Origin: Linanthus parryae
Lineage: Eukaryota; Streptophyta; Magnoliopsida; Ericales; Polemoniaceae
Length of the DNA stretch: 64,000 nucleotides
Direction of reading: 5' to 3'
Assembly (NCBI GenBank): GCA_023055425.1
Contig: JALGPY010000003.1
Location: forward strand, 23,495,001-23,559,000
The first letter of the stretch is position 1. Each line of letters begins with the position of its first letter. Below are positions 10,449 through 22,646 of this stretch, piece after piece. The position numbers and the translations under genes were made by a program. A model generated the notes under the pieces. That model searched no databases. It worked only from the letters and a program-made list of their open reading frames with translations, and was not told the origin of the DNA.

Positions 10449-13400
10449 TCATCGAAATTGGGAAACATTGTTCATAACATACATTCTCCCAAACAACCCA
10501 AAACATTTACTGACATAAATATTTTTCATGTTACAAAACCCCCAACAACATAACACAGTTTCACTTTTTCCCTTCTTCCCCGCCGACTTCCTCGGCGACT
10601 TCCTCGTCGACTTCCCGGACTCCAATAAAACATTAGAAACAGTATCAAATTTCTGGTACATGTTTTGGAACTCATAGACATTCTCTTGAACAGACTTGAA
10701 TTTCATCAACTCCGTAAAAAACTGGGCAAAGTGTTGGTTGTAGTCTGATCTAGCCATTTCATTAGCAACCCATATTATGAGCTGCTCCACTTGGACATCG
10801 AAATTCTTCTTTGTGGTTGGAATAAAATCCCTTAAGTGGGTCATGAAAAAGCAGACATCGGGGGCCACAATCATACCTGATAGGTTAAACCAGAATACAG
10901 TTTCAATACATAAGATAGTATGTTTAACAAATTAGTAATAACGTCTAATGAATTAGATTATTACCCGTTCGGTTGTTGGGGAACGTCGTCGTTCATGTAC
11001 CACACGACCCGCTTTCTAATGTCATTACGGTACTCTGGGTAGGAGGATAGCACCTCGTGCATTTGATTACTTTTCTAGCTACATTCCTCTCAACATACCC
11101 ACATCGAGACTGCGAGTCCAAGATTAATATTTCTTTGTCGACGAAAGAAATGACCATCATGAACTAGTGGGTCCGATGGACATTCATCGGCAGGGCAATC
11201 TATTTCATTAACAAGTCAAAATAAAATAATTTCAACAAAATATGAAAGTATAAAGCAACTTGTATTGATAGAACTCGTGAAACTTACGTATCCCATCTCG
11301 CTCCACGTTCCTCCAAACTGTTCGAACACTCTGAAATATTTAAGACCCTCCATGGGCTGAACAAGAATTACAACTAATGATGATGCCATTTTGTAGATGA
11401 ATTTTAAATTGAGTGATATTATCAAATGACAAGGGAATGAACTTACGGTATAAATTGTGCCGAGGTACCATATCCGCGGGACTCCATCAAATTCGCGGCT
11501 GCTTTCTTTGAGATGAAGGAATTGCAAGTATGCATCAATCACCTAATTTTTTAAAAACTGAATAGAAAAGTGTTATGATGATGGGAGAGGATTATAATTG
11601 TCTTAAGAAACTCCGTTAAATCAACAAAAATAAATACTTACTTCACTGTCAAACTATTTTTCATCTCTGAGGCGCCACGCGGAATACCTCGTCAGCTTTT
11701 GATAGCCACCCATGTCAACAACTACCTCACTGCAGAGTTAATAACAAAACAAACCATAAATACAAACAAATTTGTGTGTATTATACAAATTATTTAGGAA
11801 ATTTGACAGATTACACATTACTATCTTAAACTTAGTGTAAATCTGGGATTGTCGCTTTTGTCGTCGTACTGAGGCTCGTATTTGTGGGTCATAAAGTAGT
11901 GGAGCCAGCATTCTTCCAGGGAAGGCATCTCTGGGAGACTGGTCAATTCTCAAGATTCTTTTGTTTCTTACGCCGCGATACCTTGTTAGACCCTCTGATG
12001 ATCCAAATGGCCTTTCCCCAGACAGACCCATCTAAGTTTCTCCTTGGGTTCTCCCAAGAACCCAAGGATGCAACCTAACAAATCAAAAAAGTAATTAGAG
12101 ATGTGACAATTGTAAACAGATACCTTAGGTGTAAAGTCAAACAAGATAATTCAATTACCTCACTGTTAGAGCTGACATCGCGAACCACCTCTAGCACAGA
12201 GTTAACCTCGTCCTCATCCATCTTATGCTTCTTCTCAGAAGGTTCTTCTTCTTTATCCTCTTTACCCCCCCCCCCTTCTTCTTTTTCGCTCCTTCCTCTT
12301 CCTCCTTTTCATCCCCATTCTTCTTTTACCCTCCTTCATCTTCCTGCTTCTTATCATCTTCCTCCTTCTTGCTCTCCTCATCCTTCATCCTCTTTCTTCC
12401 ATCTTCCCTCTCATCCTCAAATAGAGCCTTTCTCTTGTTTTTTTTTTTTTTCAGTCACAAACATGGCCAAGAGAGTCTCCGGGTCATACTTCACCGCCAT
12501 CTGTCCCACAATATCCTTCAAATAATCCCCTGATGGGAGAACTAATTGAATTACAGGTGCAACAGCCGTCTCACTAATTGGCTCTTCATCACTTTTTTTC
12601 AGCTTCAACTACAAAGAACACCAGAATAAGGGTATTAACACTTAAGATAAAGTCATTAACATTTAAAAAAGAAAACCTAAGGTTACTGTAAAATGTGACT
12701 CACATTCTTGTTCGAAATGACATACTTCCATCTCTTTGATACGTCATATGTCTTCCAAAATTTCAATCTGGGAATTTCTTTCTTGTCTTCGCAGCCTTTT
12801 GGATTATCCAGATATTTGGGGCAGAACTTCTCCAAGTACAAAAGCTAAAAAATATAATCACAAAATTAGATTTTAAGAAGGAGTTGTCAACGTATTAAAC
12901 AGCACGATCAAAATAAAGGACAAAGTATAACAAAGTTACCACATGAATGAGCACGCAACCATTTCCGCGTAAGGTTTTCCCAGTCTGGTTCTTCACATCC
13001 TGTGTCCTGAAGTGATCTAGCCACAAGGCTGCCCAGTTCACCTCTGTCAGGTGCTCCAAATCAACAACAAGTTTGGCCAACCCAGAACAGATTCCTTGTC
13101 GCCCAATCGGCATCCCTAGGGCCAACAAGACCAAACAAACAGCCCTCTGCTTCCACTCATCATTGAACAGCTCCTTATTCTTCTTGAACCATGGAACATA
13201 CTCACCGACATTTGTGTTGTCCTTGACGAGGCCAATTCTTTGTACCACTTCTTGTAGAACTGGCGGATCAACATCCGGAAACTCAGTTGTTCCGGTGCAT
13301 CTTACTCCAAGGAGCCAGCCGACAACTTCCGGAGTTATCTCCACAGTCCGGCCATGAGCTGTCAAGGACCCGTCGTGTCAAACGATTTTTAGAGGAACTT

Positions 13401-15197
13401 GTTGAAAGCCTCGGGGTTTCTGAAATCCGTAGGTGCTTTAGTCCTCCAAGCCCGACTTTCTCCAACCATGACTTCTATTCTTCTGTAATGTCTTCGAAGA
13501 GAGCGATAACATAGGGCAGGCTCATATAGCTTTGGAATCGCCTCGGGTTCTTCAGCATCTTGTTTGATTTTGCCCTTCAACTTGGCTTCAGCCAATTTCT
13601 TCTTCTGCTTGGCCTTCTTACTGGTGGGTTTTATCTTCAAAGTGTCCTCTGATTTCCTCTTCTCTCTTTCTTCTGCAGCAGCTTTGAGATAGGGTTCTTT
13701 TTGGGAACTGGTCAGCCTACTCCATTCATCGATTATCCTCTGTTTGACCTGGTCGGTCATCTTCACATCAGGATCTTGTTTCTTGAGCTTGTATGTCTGA
13801 ACATTTCTACAACAATCATGAGATAATAAAGAAAATTAAGTTACAATTCCAAGTACTAGAGCCATAACATATAACACACACCCTCAAACATTTAAAATCA
13901 AAGAGAGACATTAGAATTAAAGTAATAACATGCAAATTATGATGTTTGAACATATAATGGTTTAGAAAGGGATGTTAATAGTTTAGAACAAGTGTGCAGA
14001 ATAGTAGACATTGAAACAAAATCTTACTTGAATCTGACGTACGCATTCATGGAATTGCCATGATGGGCTTCGTCGTCACTATCATCTTCCCTCCTCTGTT
14101 CCACAGGTTGGTATTTTTCATCATCTTCCTTCTGTTCCTCCCTATCCTTCTCCGAATCCCCCTCATCATCTTCACCATCATCTCTCTTATCTTCCAAAGG
14201 TTTGTATTCTTCATCATCGTCGTTTTGTTCCTCCTCATTCACCTCATCCTCGTCCTCCTCATCCTCCTCCTCCTCATCCTCCTCTAGGATATTATCATTT
14301 GTCCTATGCTGAACAGTGTATTGGTTTATATCAATATCTTCATCACTCGAAACTTCCATCGCTTTTTGCTCGTACCTTTCTATTTCATGCTGAGGTAAGT
14401 TGAGAAATACTCTATACTGCTGTACTATAAGTTTGGGAGGCATATCCTTCCCTCTGTACCCCATTGTAAATTTTTGATGTTTATTGTCATAAGTAAACAG
14501 TTGAAAACTTAAGTAAAACCTTTAAATGACAGAGAAGGAAATTTTAATTTCACATATTACAGATCTCACAATGAAGTTACACGGGATAACAGTGCATTGT
14601 GAAACATGACAATTCACAAAGATTAATTTAGGACAAAGTGACAAGGTAGAAAATATAGTCACAAAATTAGATTTTAAGAAGGATTTATTAATTCATTAAA
14701 CAACATGATAAAAAAGAAGGACAAAGTGTTAAAAACAGGTGAATACTTACAGGAATAGGTCAAATCCAGGAGTATGCTTCACCTCTGCATCTTCAGAATT
14801 CTTGCGCTTAGAAGCCTTCTGATTTCTTCCTTTCTTCACTGCCTTCGGAGGGGGTGGATTATTCCGGGTCGATCTCCTAGGGACACTCTCATTCTTCTTT
14901 TCACTTTCATTCTTCTTAACTTTCTTCTTCTTTGTACTCGTATTCTTCTCAAGTAAGGCAGCAGCCTCAGCCAATTTGGTCAGTTTGTCTGATTCAGCAT
15001 CCACCATTTCAAAATCCACTGTTGATAAAGGAATTGCATCAAGACCATCTCCAAAATTCTTCCGACCAATTTCATCAGTGGATTCTACCTCGTGTGAACT
15101 CCTTTCTCTTTCCGTAGTGCTAGGGTTTCTCTCGACTTTGTTAATAGCAAGATCTTGTTCTTTCGATCGTCTTTCTTGAAGAATTTCTTTTTCGCCA
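10449..15197 (-). pseudogene. Ulp1-type (C48 protease) transposon-associated gene, multi-exon, decayed
   Basis: Read from 15197 downward. There is a basic Lys-rich N-terminal part (14747-15019), a long Glu/Asp-rich exon (14024-14464) and an HMG-box-like helix region with IIDEWSRLTSSQKEPYL (about 13670-13790). Then comes the domain that often precedes Ulp1 in plant transposon proteins (VGLGGLKHLRI, VEITPEVVGWLLGV, VNWAALWLDHF; 12895-13450), an exon with LYLEKFCPKYL (12715-12850), an acidic region (12160-12610) and the protease. Protease pieces are VIDAYLQFLHLKE (about 11540), MNVHRTH followed by a stop (11164-11166) where Trp is expected, ILILDSQ with the Asp (about 11120), and a YDCG catalytic motif (10864-10875) followed by a frameshift. 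The tail KSPRKSAGKKGK is basic. Frameshifts and a TAA lie at 13370-13440. Known: C48 enzymes cut SUMO conjugates, and Mutator-like 'Kaonashi' elements carry Ulp1-like genes. Exon limits are approximate. Confidence 0.75.
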
Positions 15198-15267
15198 TAG
15201 ATTATGTATGGAGATTAAAGGAGAAGAGATGGAGATGGAGAAGATGAAGAGGAAAGTTGTGAAACTG

Positions 15268-15298
<31 letters not shown>

Positions 15299-15593
15299 TC
15301 AGTTTCAGAATAGTGAATGAGTAGGTAACCGTAGAGGAGTCAATTAGTGGGACTCTGCAAATGGAACTGTTCCGAAATTAAAGGCATGGTAGGCTGTGAG
15401 TGGCAGTTGAGGCAGTTGATGTGATTGGACCACTCTTTCAATTTTTTTGAATATCAAATTATTTTTTTCGTGAATCAAATTCAAAAATTTCAAAATGTGC
15501 TACAAATTTCTAAATACTAGTATGAAATATTTAACCGATCTTTCTAAAAATAATAAATAATATAAAACTTTTGTTTATAAAAGAAATAATGTA
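15198..15593. other. 5' flank of the Ulp1-type gene, with GA microsatellite
   Basis: Holds a (GA)n tract at about 15268-15298, which would be 5' leader for the minus-strand gene, then AT-rich DNA. No gene seen. Confidence 0.4.
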
Positions 15594-17510
15594 TCATTGT
15601 GTATTGATTTGACTTGGTATTAAAAACTCATTCTAAACATCTAGATTTATCTTCCTATATGCTAAACCCTAGAGAGGGTTCTATCTTAAAGTTTAAAATA
15701 TGTTTCCCTTTAAAATGCCACTTATTTTGGTTTCTTCGTCGATTGAATGACTCAGGGTGTCACCATGTGTCATGAAGAACATACCAATGACAATTGTGGG
15801 AGTTATTTTGAAATAAATTCAAGCTATGTTCCTCTAACTTACCTAAAGAGACCAAAAACGAATGAAAACTCGGTAATTGTACGAGTTCATCCATGAAATG
15901 TTCCTCCAGCATGCCAACTTTGATTTACTGTCCTAATTGTGTCATTTTAATGAGCCAGGGAGTTTTGAGGTGACACCCAACTGTGGGACTTGAACAACGA
16001 GGGATAGGGTGTAACCGACTATCGACATTGTGAGACTTGACGTTGTGAAAAGTCACCATGTGTTGTAAGTATCGAAATTTGTCATAAAAGGACACATAGT
16101 GTTAGTATGTGTTGAATGGTGGCACACATGAGATGCATAGACGTCAATCAAACTCAATTTGTGGAACGCGTACCCGTTGGAAACATTGTTCTTTCCCATT
16201 AACTACATCACCAACATAATTATGTACTCAATTTGAGGACTTTGTGCCTCCCTTGTCTTTGTACCATGCATGGCAGTGTGCACAACCTCCAAAAACCCAC
16301 AAATAGGCATCTTTGAGTATTGATTTGATGGAGTATTAAGATCTCATTCTAAACATATAAATGTACTTCTTAAATGCTAAACCCTAGAGAGGGCTCTATC
16401 TTAAAATTTATAATATATATTCCTTTAAATTGCCACTTATTTTGGTTTCTTCGTCGATTGAATGACTCAGGGTGTCACTGTGTGTCCTGAAAAACATACC
16501 AATGACAATTGTGGGAGTTATTTTGAAATAACTTCAAGTTTTGTTCCTATAAGTTACCTAAAAAGACCAAAAATGAATGAAAACTACATAATTATACGAG
16601 TTCAGCCATGAAATGTTCCCCCCAGCATGCCAACTTTGATTTAATGTTCTATTTGTGTCATTTTAACAAGACAGGGGGTTTTGAGGTGACACCCATCCAT
16701 GGTACTTGAAAAACGAGGAATAAGGGTGTAACCGACTATCTACATTGTGAGACTTAACGTTGTGAAAAGTCACCATGTGTTGTAAGTATCAAATTGGTCT
16801 TAACAGGCACATAGTGCTAGTATGTGTTGATGGTGGCACACATGAGAGGCATAGAACAATATTCCAATGGGTACGCATTACCCAAATTGAGTTCAATTGA
16901 TGTATATGCATATCATGGGTCCCACCATTGAAGACCTATTAACACTATATGACTTCCTAATACCAATTTGGAGACTTAGGATACATGGTGCTTTTTCACA
17001 ATGATAAGTTTAGCAATGTCGATAGCCGTTGCACCTATTCGTCGTTGCTCACTTTTGCTAGTTGGGTGCGACTTCAAATCTATCTAGATCATTTAAATGA
17101 CATCATTGTAACTTGTAAACACATTTGGCTTGCATGGGGCACATTTCATGATTGAACACGTAAAATTCTCGAGTTTTCATCCATTTTGGGCACGATTAGT
17201 TTACTTAGAGAGATATAACTAGGAATATTTTAAAAATAACTCCAACACTTGAAAGTGTTATGTTATTCAGGACACATGGTGACTCCCTGAGTTAACCAAT
17301 CGATGAACAAACCAAAATTAAATAAAATTCTACAGTGATAAGTATTTTGAAAAATAAGATAGAGTGATCTCTAGGTTTAGGATTATGGACATTATAATCA
17401 GATATTTAGAAGGAGATTTTAAGACACAGTCAAATCCAAACGCACAGATGCCGATACTTGTGTTTTTGGAGGTTGTACACACTGTCATGGCAATACTAAG
17501 ATAATAATAA
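15594..17510. repeat. Foldback locus: two direct units plus one inverted unit
   Basis: A unit of about 570 bp at 15594-16165 recurs at 16310-16850 in the same orientation, at an offset near 714 bp. Anchor: TTTCTTCGTCGATTGAATGA at 15731 and 16445. A more diverged inverted copy occupies about 16885-17505. For example, GTGTGCACAACCTCCAAAAA near 16277 pairs with TTTTTGGAGGTTGTACACAC near 17463, and the 16445 anchor pairs with CCAATCGATGAACAAACC near 17297. The 16255-17505 part can therefore fold into one long hairpin with about 600-bp arms. The central piece (ATTGAGTTCAATTGATG) appears in the opposite orientation after the first unit, near 16147. No open frames or known protein domains. Candidate foldback or long-TIR Mutator-like DNA; no target duplication found. 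Confidence 0.75.
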
Positions 17511-17666
17511 ATAATACAAAATAAAATTTATTATGACACTCCACAACTGAAGAAACAAAAAAAATATATGTTACATTAAGATGGAGCCTTTAAATTATTT
17601 GTATTTGTGTGTAAAAATGTAGATAGTACTTTTTGAAAAATTTGAATTTTGAAAATTTTGAAGTGA

Positions 17667-18467
17667 GTTGTCCCATCCTCTTCATTACAGGCAACCACAC
17701 TACAAGACGCGCCATTCAAAGAATTCAAGAAAGAGACAGTTGTCCAATTCATAAAGAACAACATTATCTTTCAGTATGGTGTGCCACACTACATCATCAC
17801 AGATAATGGAAAGGCTTTCGATAATAGTCTCATGAACAAGCTATGTGAACAGTTTTGCTTCAAACAGTACAAGTCGTCGATGTATAATGCACCAGCGAAT
17901 GGATTGGCTGAAGCATTCAACATGACCCTTGGCAATCTTTTGAAGAAAGTGGTTGCAAAGTCAAAGCGAGACTGGCATGAAAAGATTGGAGAAGCTCTAT
18001 GGGCGTACATGACTACCTATCGTACACCTACACAAGCAACGCCTAACTCATTGGTGTATGGAGCAGAAGCAGTGTTACCTTTGGAGCGTCAAATCCCATC
18101 ACTGAGGATTGCTATTCAGGAAGGCCTCACCGAGGAAGATAATGCACGTCTTCGTCTGTCAGAGCTAGAAGCGTTGGATGAGAAAAGGCTTGAAGCACAA
18201 CTGCGGCTCGAGTGTTACCAAGCTCGCATGTCCAAGTCATTCAACAGGAAAGTTCGAATCCGTTCGTTCCAAGTAGGAGATCTTGTACTCGCAGTCAGGA
18301 GGCCCATCATCACTACTCATCGAAAGGGGAATAAGTTCACCTCCAAATGGGATGGACCCTACAAAGTGCAAGAAGTCTACACAAATGGTGCGTACAAGAT
18401 CGTGGCAGAAGACGGATTGAGAATTGGCCCCATCAATGGCAAGTTCTTGAAGCGTTACTATCCTTGA
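17667..18467 (+). pseudogene. Ty3/gypsy integrase, 5'-truncated
   Basis: Open frame from 17667, after a TGA at 17664, to TGA/TAG-proximal end at 18467. The integrase core carries YIITDNGKAF (second catalytic Asp) and NGLAEAFNMTL (the Glu). The first Asp and the zinc-binding N-terminus are lost with the truncation. WAYMTTYRTPTQATP, VYGAEAVLPLE and the C-terminal FQVGDLVLAVRR...KFTSKWDGPY...FLKRYYP follow, typical of the Tat lineage. The GTG at 17781 is inside the domain and is not a start. Without the first half the protein cannot work. Confidence 0.9.
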
Positions 18468-18917
18468 AGGTTCCTGCCACGCTCCTCTTCGTAAGAGCCT
18501 AAACTGCATGATGCTCCTGGCCCGCATGAGTTAAAACAGTGAACGACCCCAAAAAAAAACCCATTTGAACTACGTGCGACTTGATCCCACTTGTGGGTAC
18601 GTAGGCATCTTGGAACATTCTTCCAAGTCCAGTCCAAACAACCAAAAAAAAAATCATTCCTCGTTGATAGAGTTCTTTTGTATTTCTGCGCACCACATGA
18701 GATAGCTTCAACTGTTGAATGAGGAATCTTGGATTGCAAAGCAAAAACAAAAAGTTGTTATCAAAGTTCAATTGTTCAAGGATGAAGTTGCACTTATATT
18801 TGTAGCTTACAAGGAATAAAGAAGAATGCCGAAAAGGAATAAATGAACTATTTATTTCATGCGATAAAGAAATAAGGAAGTACATCGAAAGAAAAGTGAC
18901 TAAATCTAAAAAGACAC

Positions 18918-20555
18918 CTATGCCAGAAAAAGCTTATCCCTCTCATCCTCTAAAGCTGCTTTTGCGTTAACCAAATCTTGGAGGTCTGCTTGGTGGAGGA
19001 AAATTTCTTGCAAAACGGCAGCATGATCCTTCTTTAGTGATGATAGAACCCTAGTTTCTTCAGATATGTCTTGATCTAGCTTGGCGGCTTTAGATCTATT
19101 TTGAGCCTTCTTAGTCTTCAAATCATCAAGTTCCTTAAGAAGATTTGCCTCTTCAGTCACCATAGAGTTAAATTCCTCTTCAATTTTCTCACGGCCTTTG
19201 GTGAACTTGTCATGGTCAAATTCAGTATCAGTTATGCTCTTTTCACAGGACTTCTCTTTGGCTTCCAACTGGCCCCTGGTCTGGCCATCCGAGACTGTAA
19301 GACGAGATCTCTGGGACTTATAAGACTTTACTTTATCAAGATAGATCCGCCATTTGTCACTCAAGGATCGAGCTTCGACAGGGAACTTCGATTTCATTTC
19401 TTCTAAAGCTGTCTCAATTTCGTCTTGGATGAGAGACATATCCTCCAGAGGGTGACCAAGAACAGTCTTTGATAACTCTTCATGAAATATAGACAAAAGA
19501 CGCGCATTGCACCTTTGAAGGATGGCACATAGCAGACGGCCAAGAATTGCAGAAAACTCTTCTTTAGATAGACAGGGATTGGCAAGTTCATCAATGACAT
19601 CTCCTCCTATCTCCAGCAAAGGCATTATGGCGCGTTTGGATGACCGATGCTTCAAGTGCTTGTAGTTCTTATCCTCGTCAGAAATGCTTCCCTCATCGAC
19701 AGAATCAAAAAATCAAGTAAGTTGTAGGGATCAAATCATCCCCATCAACAACTTGAGAGACTGGAGCTTCGGCAATCGCCTTCTTCATCTTCTCCATCTC
19801 CCCAGAGTATACAAAAGCTTGAGGTTTCCTTGGTGAGTCACTGCTCACTTTCAAAGGAGATTCTTGGTCCATAGTGGTGCCGTTATGCTCTGATTATTGT
19901 TGAGGTGACCTATGAGTTGCCTTCTTCGGTCCTTGCTCAGAATTTGCTGGTGTCGCACATGTCTTGGCAACGTGACCGATAGCTCCTTCCCCACGGCTAA
20001 CAAAACCTTTGTCGCGGTTATCGATGTCTCTAGCCTTGAGTATGTACCTCTCGTTTTCTTTGACTTGTATTGCATCGGAATCTTGTAGAACAACTGCCTT
20101 CCGCTTTCTTGAATTGTTCGTCACATCACTAGTCAAGCTGGGAGTCGAACCACCAGGAAGCTTTATCTTGAACTTGGTCTGTCTTGCACCGTCCTGATTG
20201 TCCGACTGGGGGTGAGATTTGTTCACGTCAACTATGTCCATGTTCGGGTCGCGAGTTTGCTTGGCGTCACCTTGTTTACACTGTCCCTCAACTTGATCAT
20301 GCTTTAGCCTCGCCGGATCTCCAAGCTTTTGCTGATGAGCTTGGACGTGCTTCGAATTCCCTTGCTTTTGCAGCTGCCCGGTCTGTCTCAAGTCACCTTG
20401 CTTATGATCATGTTTTTGAACATTTTGTGCCTCGCTTTAGTACGAATCACGGGCTGTTTAGAGACTACTTTCTTTTGATGTTGATTCCGGTCAAGCGCTG
20501 CGTCACGGGTCTTGTAATATTGCTGGTGATTGTTGCTTGACCCATTTGACGACAT
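18918..20555 (-). pseudogene. Antisense ORF of the Tat element, coiled-coil protein, broken
   Basis: Minus-strand gene between integrase and LTR. It starts plausibly at ATG 20555 (MSSNGSSNNHQQYY). Lesions are a frameshift near 20430, an in-frame TAA at 19894-19896 (the frame resumes with MDQESPLKVSSDSPRK, ATG at 19872), and a frameshift near 19700. The C-terminal 245 residues are highly charged and heptad-like (for example EEEFNSMVTEEANLLKELDD), so probably coiled coil. The middle is basic and Gln/Lys-rich with KFKIKLPGG. Function unknown; such antisense ORFs recur in Tat-lineage elements. Confidence 0.65.
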
Positions 20556-20989
20556 AGTATCTGTAAGAAAGACATCCCAATAAGTACAACGATCATGCAT
20601 AAAGACGAGAGAGAAGGTGTAGCTAAAAAAAGAGAGAGAAAACAGAAGCCTGAAGTCGTTACTGGTGGTGCAAGTGGGAAGAAAAGTTTTATTATGTTTT
20701 TATATAATAACAAATATTTGGTGAAGCATTTTACCCAAAAAAATATATTTGGTGAAGCATCAAACATAACGACATTAACTAGCTGCTAATGAAGCACAAA
20801 GGCACTCTGTTTTCCACAAAACAAAAGAGGCTGGCTTATGGATGAGTTATAAGGTTCTAATGAAGGGGCATGATATGTACAGGCATATGGCGCACTGTTC
20901 TTGCGAATCAGAGCGCGTAGTACTTTTTTTTTTTTTTTTTTGAAGAGCTTATAGCCCTCTGTTCCTTGGTGAAATGGCAACGAACTGGT

Positions 20990-21315
20990 AAAAATCTAAA
21001 CAGAGCATTGTTTGTTCTGAAAACAACACTACTCTCTTCACACCAAGGCATATGAGCATGAGGGTCAACATGGTGCTCTATATTGTTGTCCCACGTTGTT
21101 GTCAAAAAGGGGTACTCTACATGTGTTCTTTGCAAAAAGAGAGCATGTAGAAGTCTGCTTGGTAAAACAGAGCATAAAAGGACATAAAGCATGGCAACAA
21201 AATATGATACAAATACTATATTGTTGTTAAAAAGAAGGGGTGCCTAGCATTTCGTTCTTCTCAAAACAAAGCATAGTACTTTGTTCCTCTTGAAACAGAG
21301 CATAGTAATTGGTTC

Positions 21316-21353
<38 letters not shown>

Positions 21354-21855
21354 AGAGAAGAAGAAGAAGAAGGGTTGAAACAAAAGTCTACTGTAACTTT
21401 GGAGCTCAACCTTTGTCGACTAGTTTAACCGCAAACAACAACGTTTTCGGTTGGTGACATGAACGGAGCATAGGGCTCTGTAACTACAAGTCTACTAATC
21501 TTTTCAAAGCAGAGCATACAAGTCTACTGATCTTTTCAAAACAGAACACAAAAGGGCTGATGTTCTTCTCAAAACAGAGCACAAAAGGGCTCATGTCCTT
21601 CTCAGAGCGTGGTTCGCGAATTGTGACGGAATCAATCACATAGCCACTATGCCACAAGCTATTCAAAGTTCTCCATCTTCTCAATAGAATAGAGATCGAC
21701 ATAGATGCTACTGGCTCAAGGAATTTCGTGTTGTTCATCTCAGAAAATGCAAATAACATAATGGTATGTACTATGTACTCTGCTCCTAGTAAAACAGAGC
21801 ATATATAGAACAAAACATATGTGCTCTGCTCCGGGTAAAACAGAGCATAAAGGCA
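20990..21855. repeat. Degenerate array of AAAACAGAGCATA motifs
   Basis: At least nine copies of a core like AAAACAGAGCA(T/C)A occur near 20998, 21163, 21257, 21290, 21506, 21539, 21572, 21790 and 21836, often preceded by TTCTTCTC or TGCTC. They sit upstream of the antisense ORF, inside the Tat element. An A31 tract lies at 21320-21350 and a (TAAA)n tract at about 21884-21906. No coding potential. Confidence 0.6.
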
Positions 21856-22633
21856 TGCTTTTGGATGACCTGTTTATGTCGAATAAATAAATAAATAAAT
21901 AAATAAAGCTGAGACAATGTGTAAGAGCATACCGTAGGTTCTGAAACTTTCGCGCCTGCTTCGATGATCGTCGACCTCCGCCGTCTTATCTTCTCCGGTT
22001 GATGGTTTTGTCGAGTGCCAAGCTCGGGTTGCTTCGAGATGCTTTAACAGAGACTATTAGGCTCCTTTATATAGAGTGAAGCTTTTGTTTGTGATAAAGT
22101 AGAAGCTTGACCAGTTTATCTCCTTCGCGAAGTCTACTTATCCGCTTCGTTATCAGCTGGAGAAACGTTATCGCTGGATGACTGTACGTGGACGAGTTTT
22201 TGGACCAGCTACAAGCAGAGTCTTGGCGGGAGTCTTTCCTCTCCCCTCTCTCTCTCTCTCATATGTGCATGCTACCTGAAGTGTCTCTCATATGTGCATG
22301 CTACATGACGTGTGAAGTCCAGTAATGAACTTGGGCCGCTTACAATCAAGTCCATTAAAGTAGTCCACCGTAGTAAAGTACAATGCAGCCCATTTCAAAG
22401 AGAAGGACCAGTTAGCCCACTTGGTATCTCAACCATGTGAAGGTTCAAGTCCAGCACACTATACGGAATCAAATCCATAAGGTGTAAAATAAATTAGTGG
22501 GCCCGAAGAAAGCCTACAAAGACGGACCCACAAGCGCATTGGCCCGGAAATCGGTCCATACAAATTGTCGGAGTTATGTCAAGAATTTGATACAAATTCG
22601 CCAACACAAGCTACAAAAAAGGCGAATCAGTCT

Positions 22634-22646
22634 CGAAGGGGGCATT
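22634..22646 (+). other. Polypurine tract of the Tat element
   Basis: CGAAGGGGGCATT directly precedes TGTAGACACGG, the LTR start. It would prime plus-strand DNA synthesis during reverse transcription. Confidence 0.7.

Noticed and set aside
12103..12533. Ser/Pro- and Phe-rich plus-strand frames
   Set aside because: Antisense of the Lys/Glu-rich region of the same minus-strand gene; low-complexity artefact.
14060..14287. Plus-strand frame rich in Leu/Ile/Phe that looks like a membrane protein
   Set aside because: It is the exact antisense of the Glu/Asp-rich exon of the Ulp1-type gene; GAA/GAT codons read backwards give TTC/ATC.
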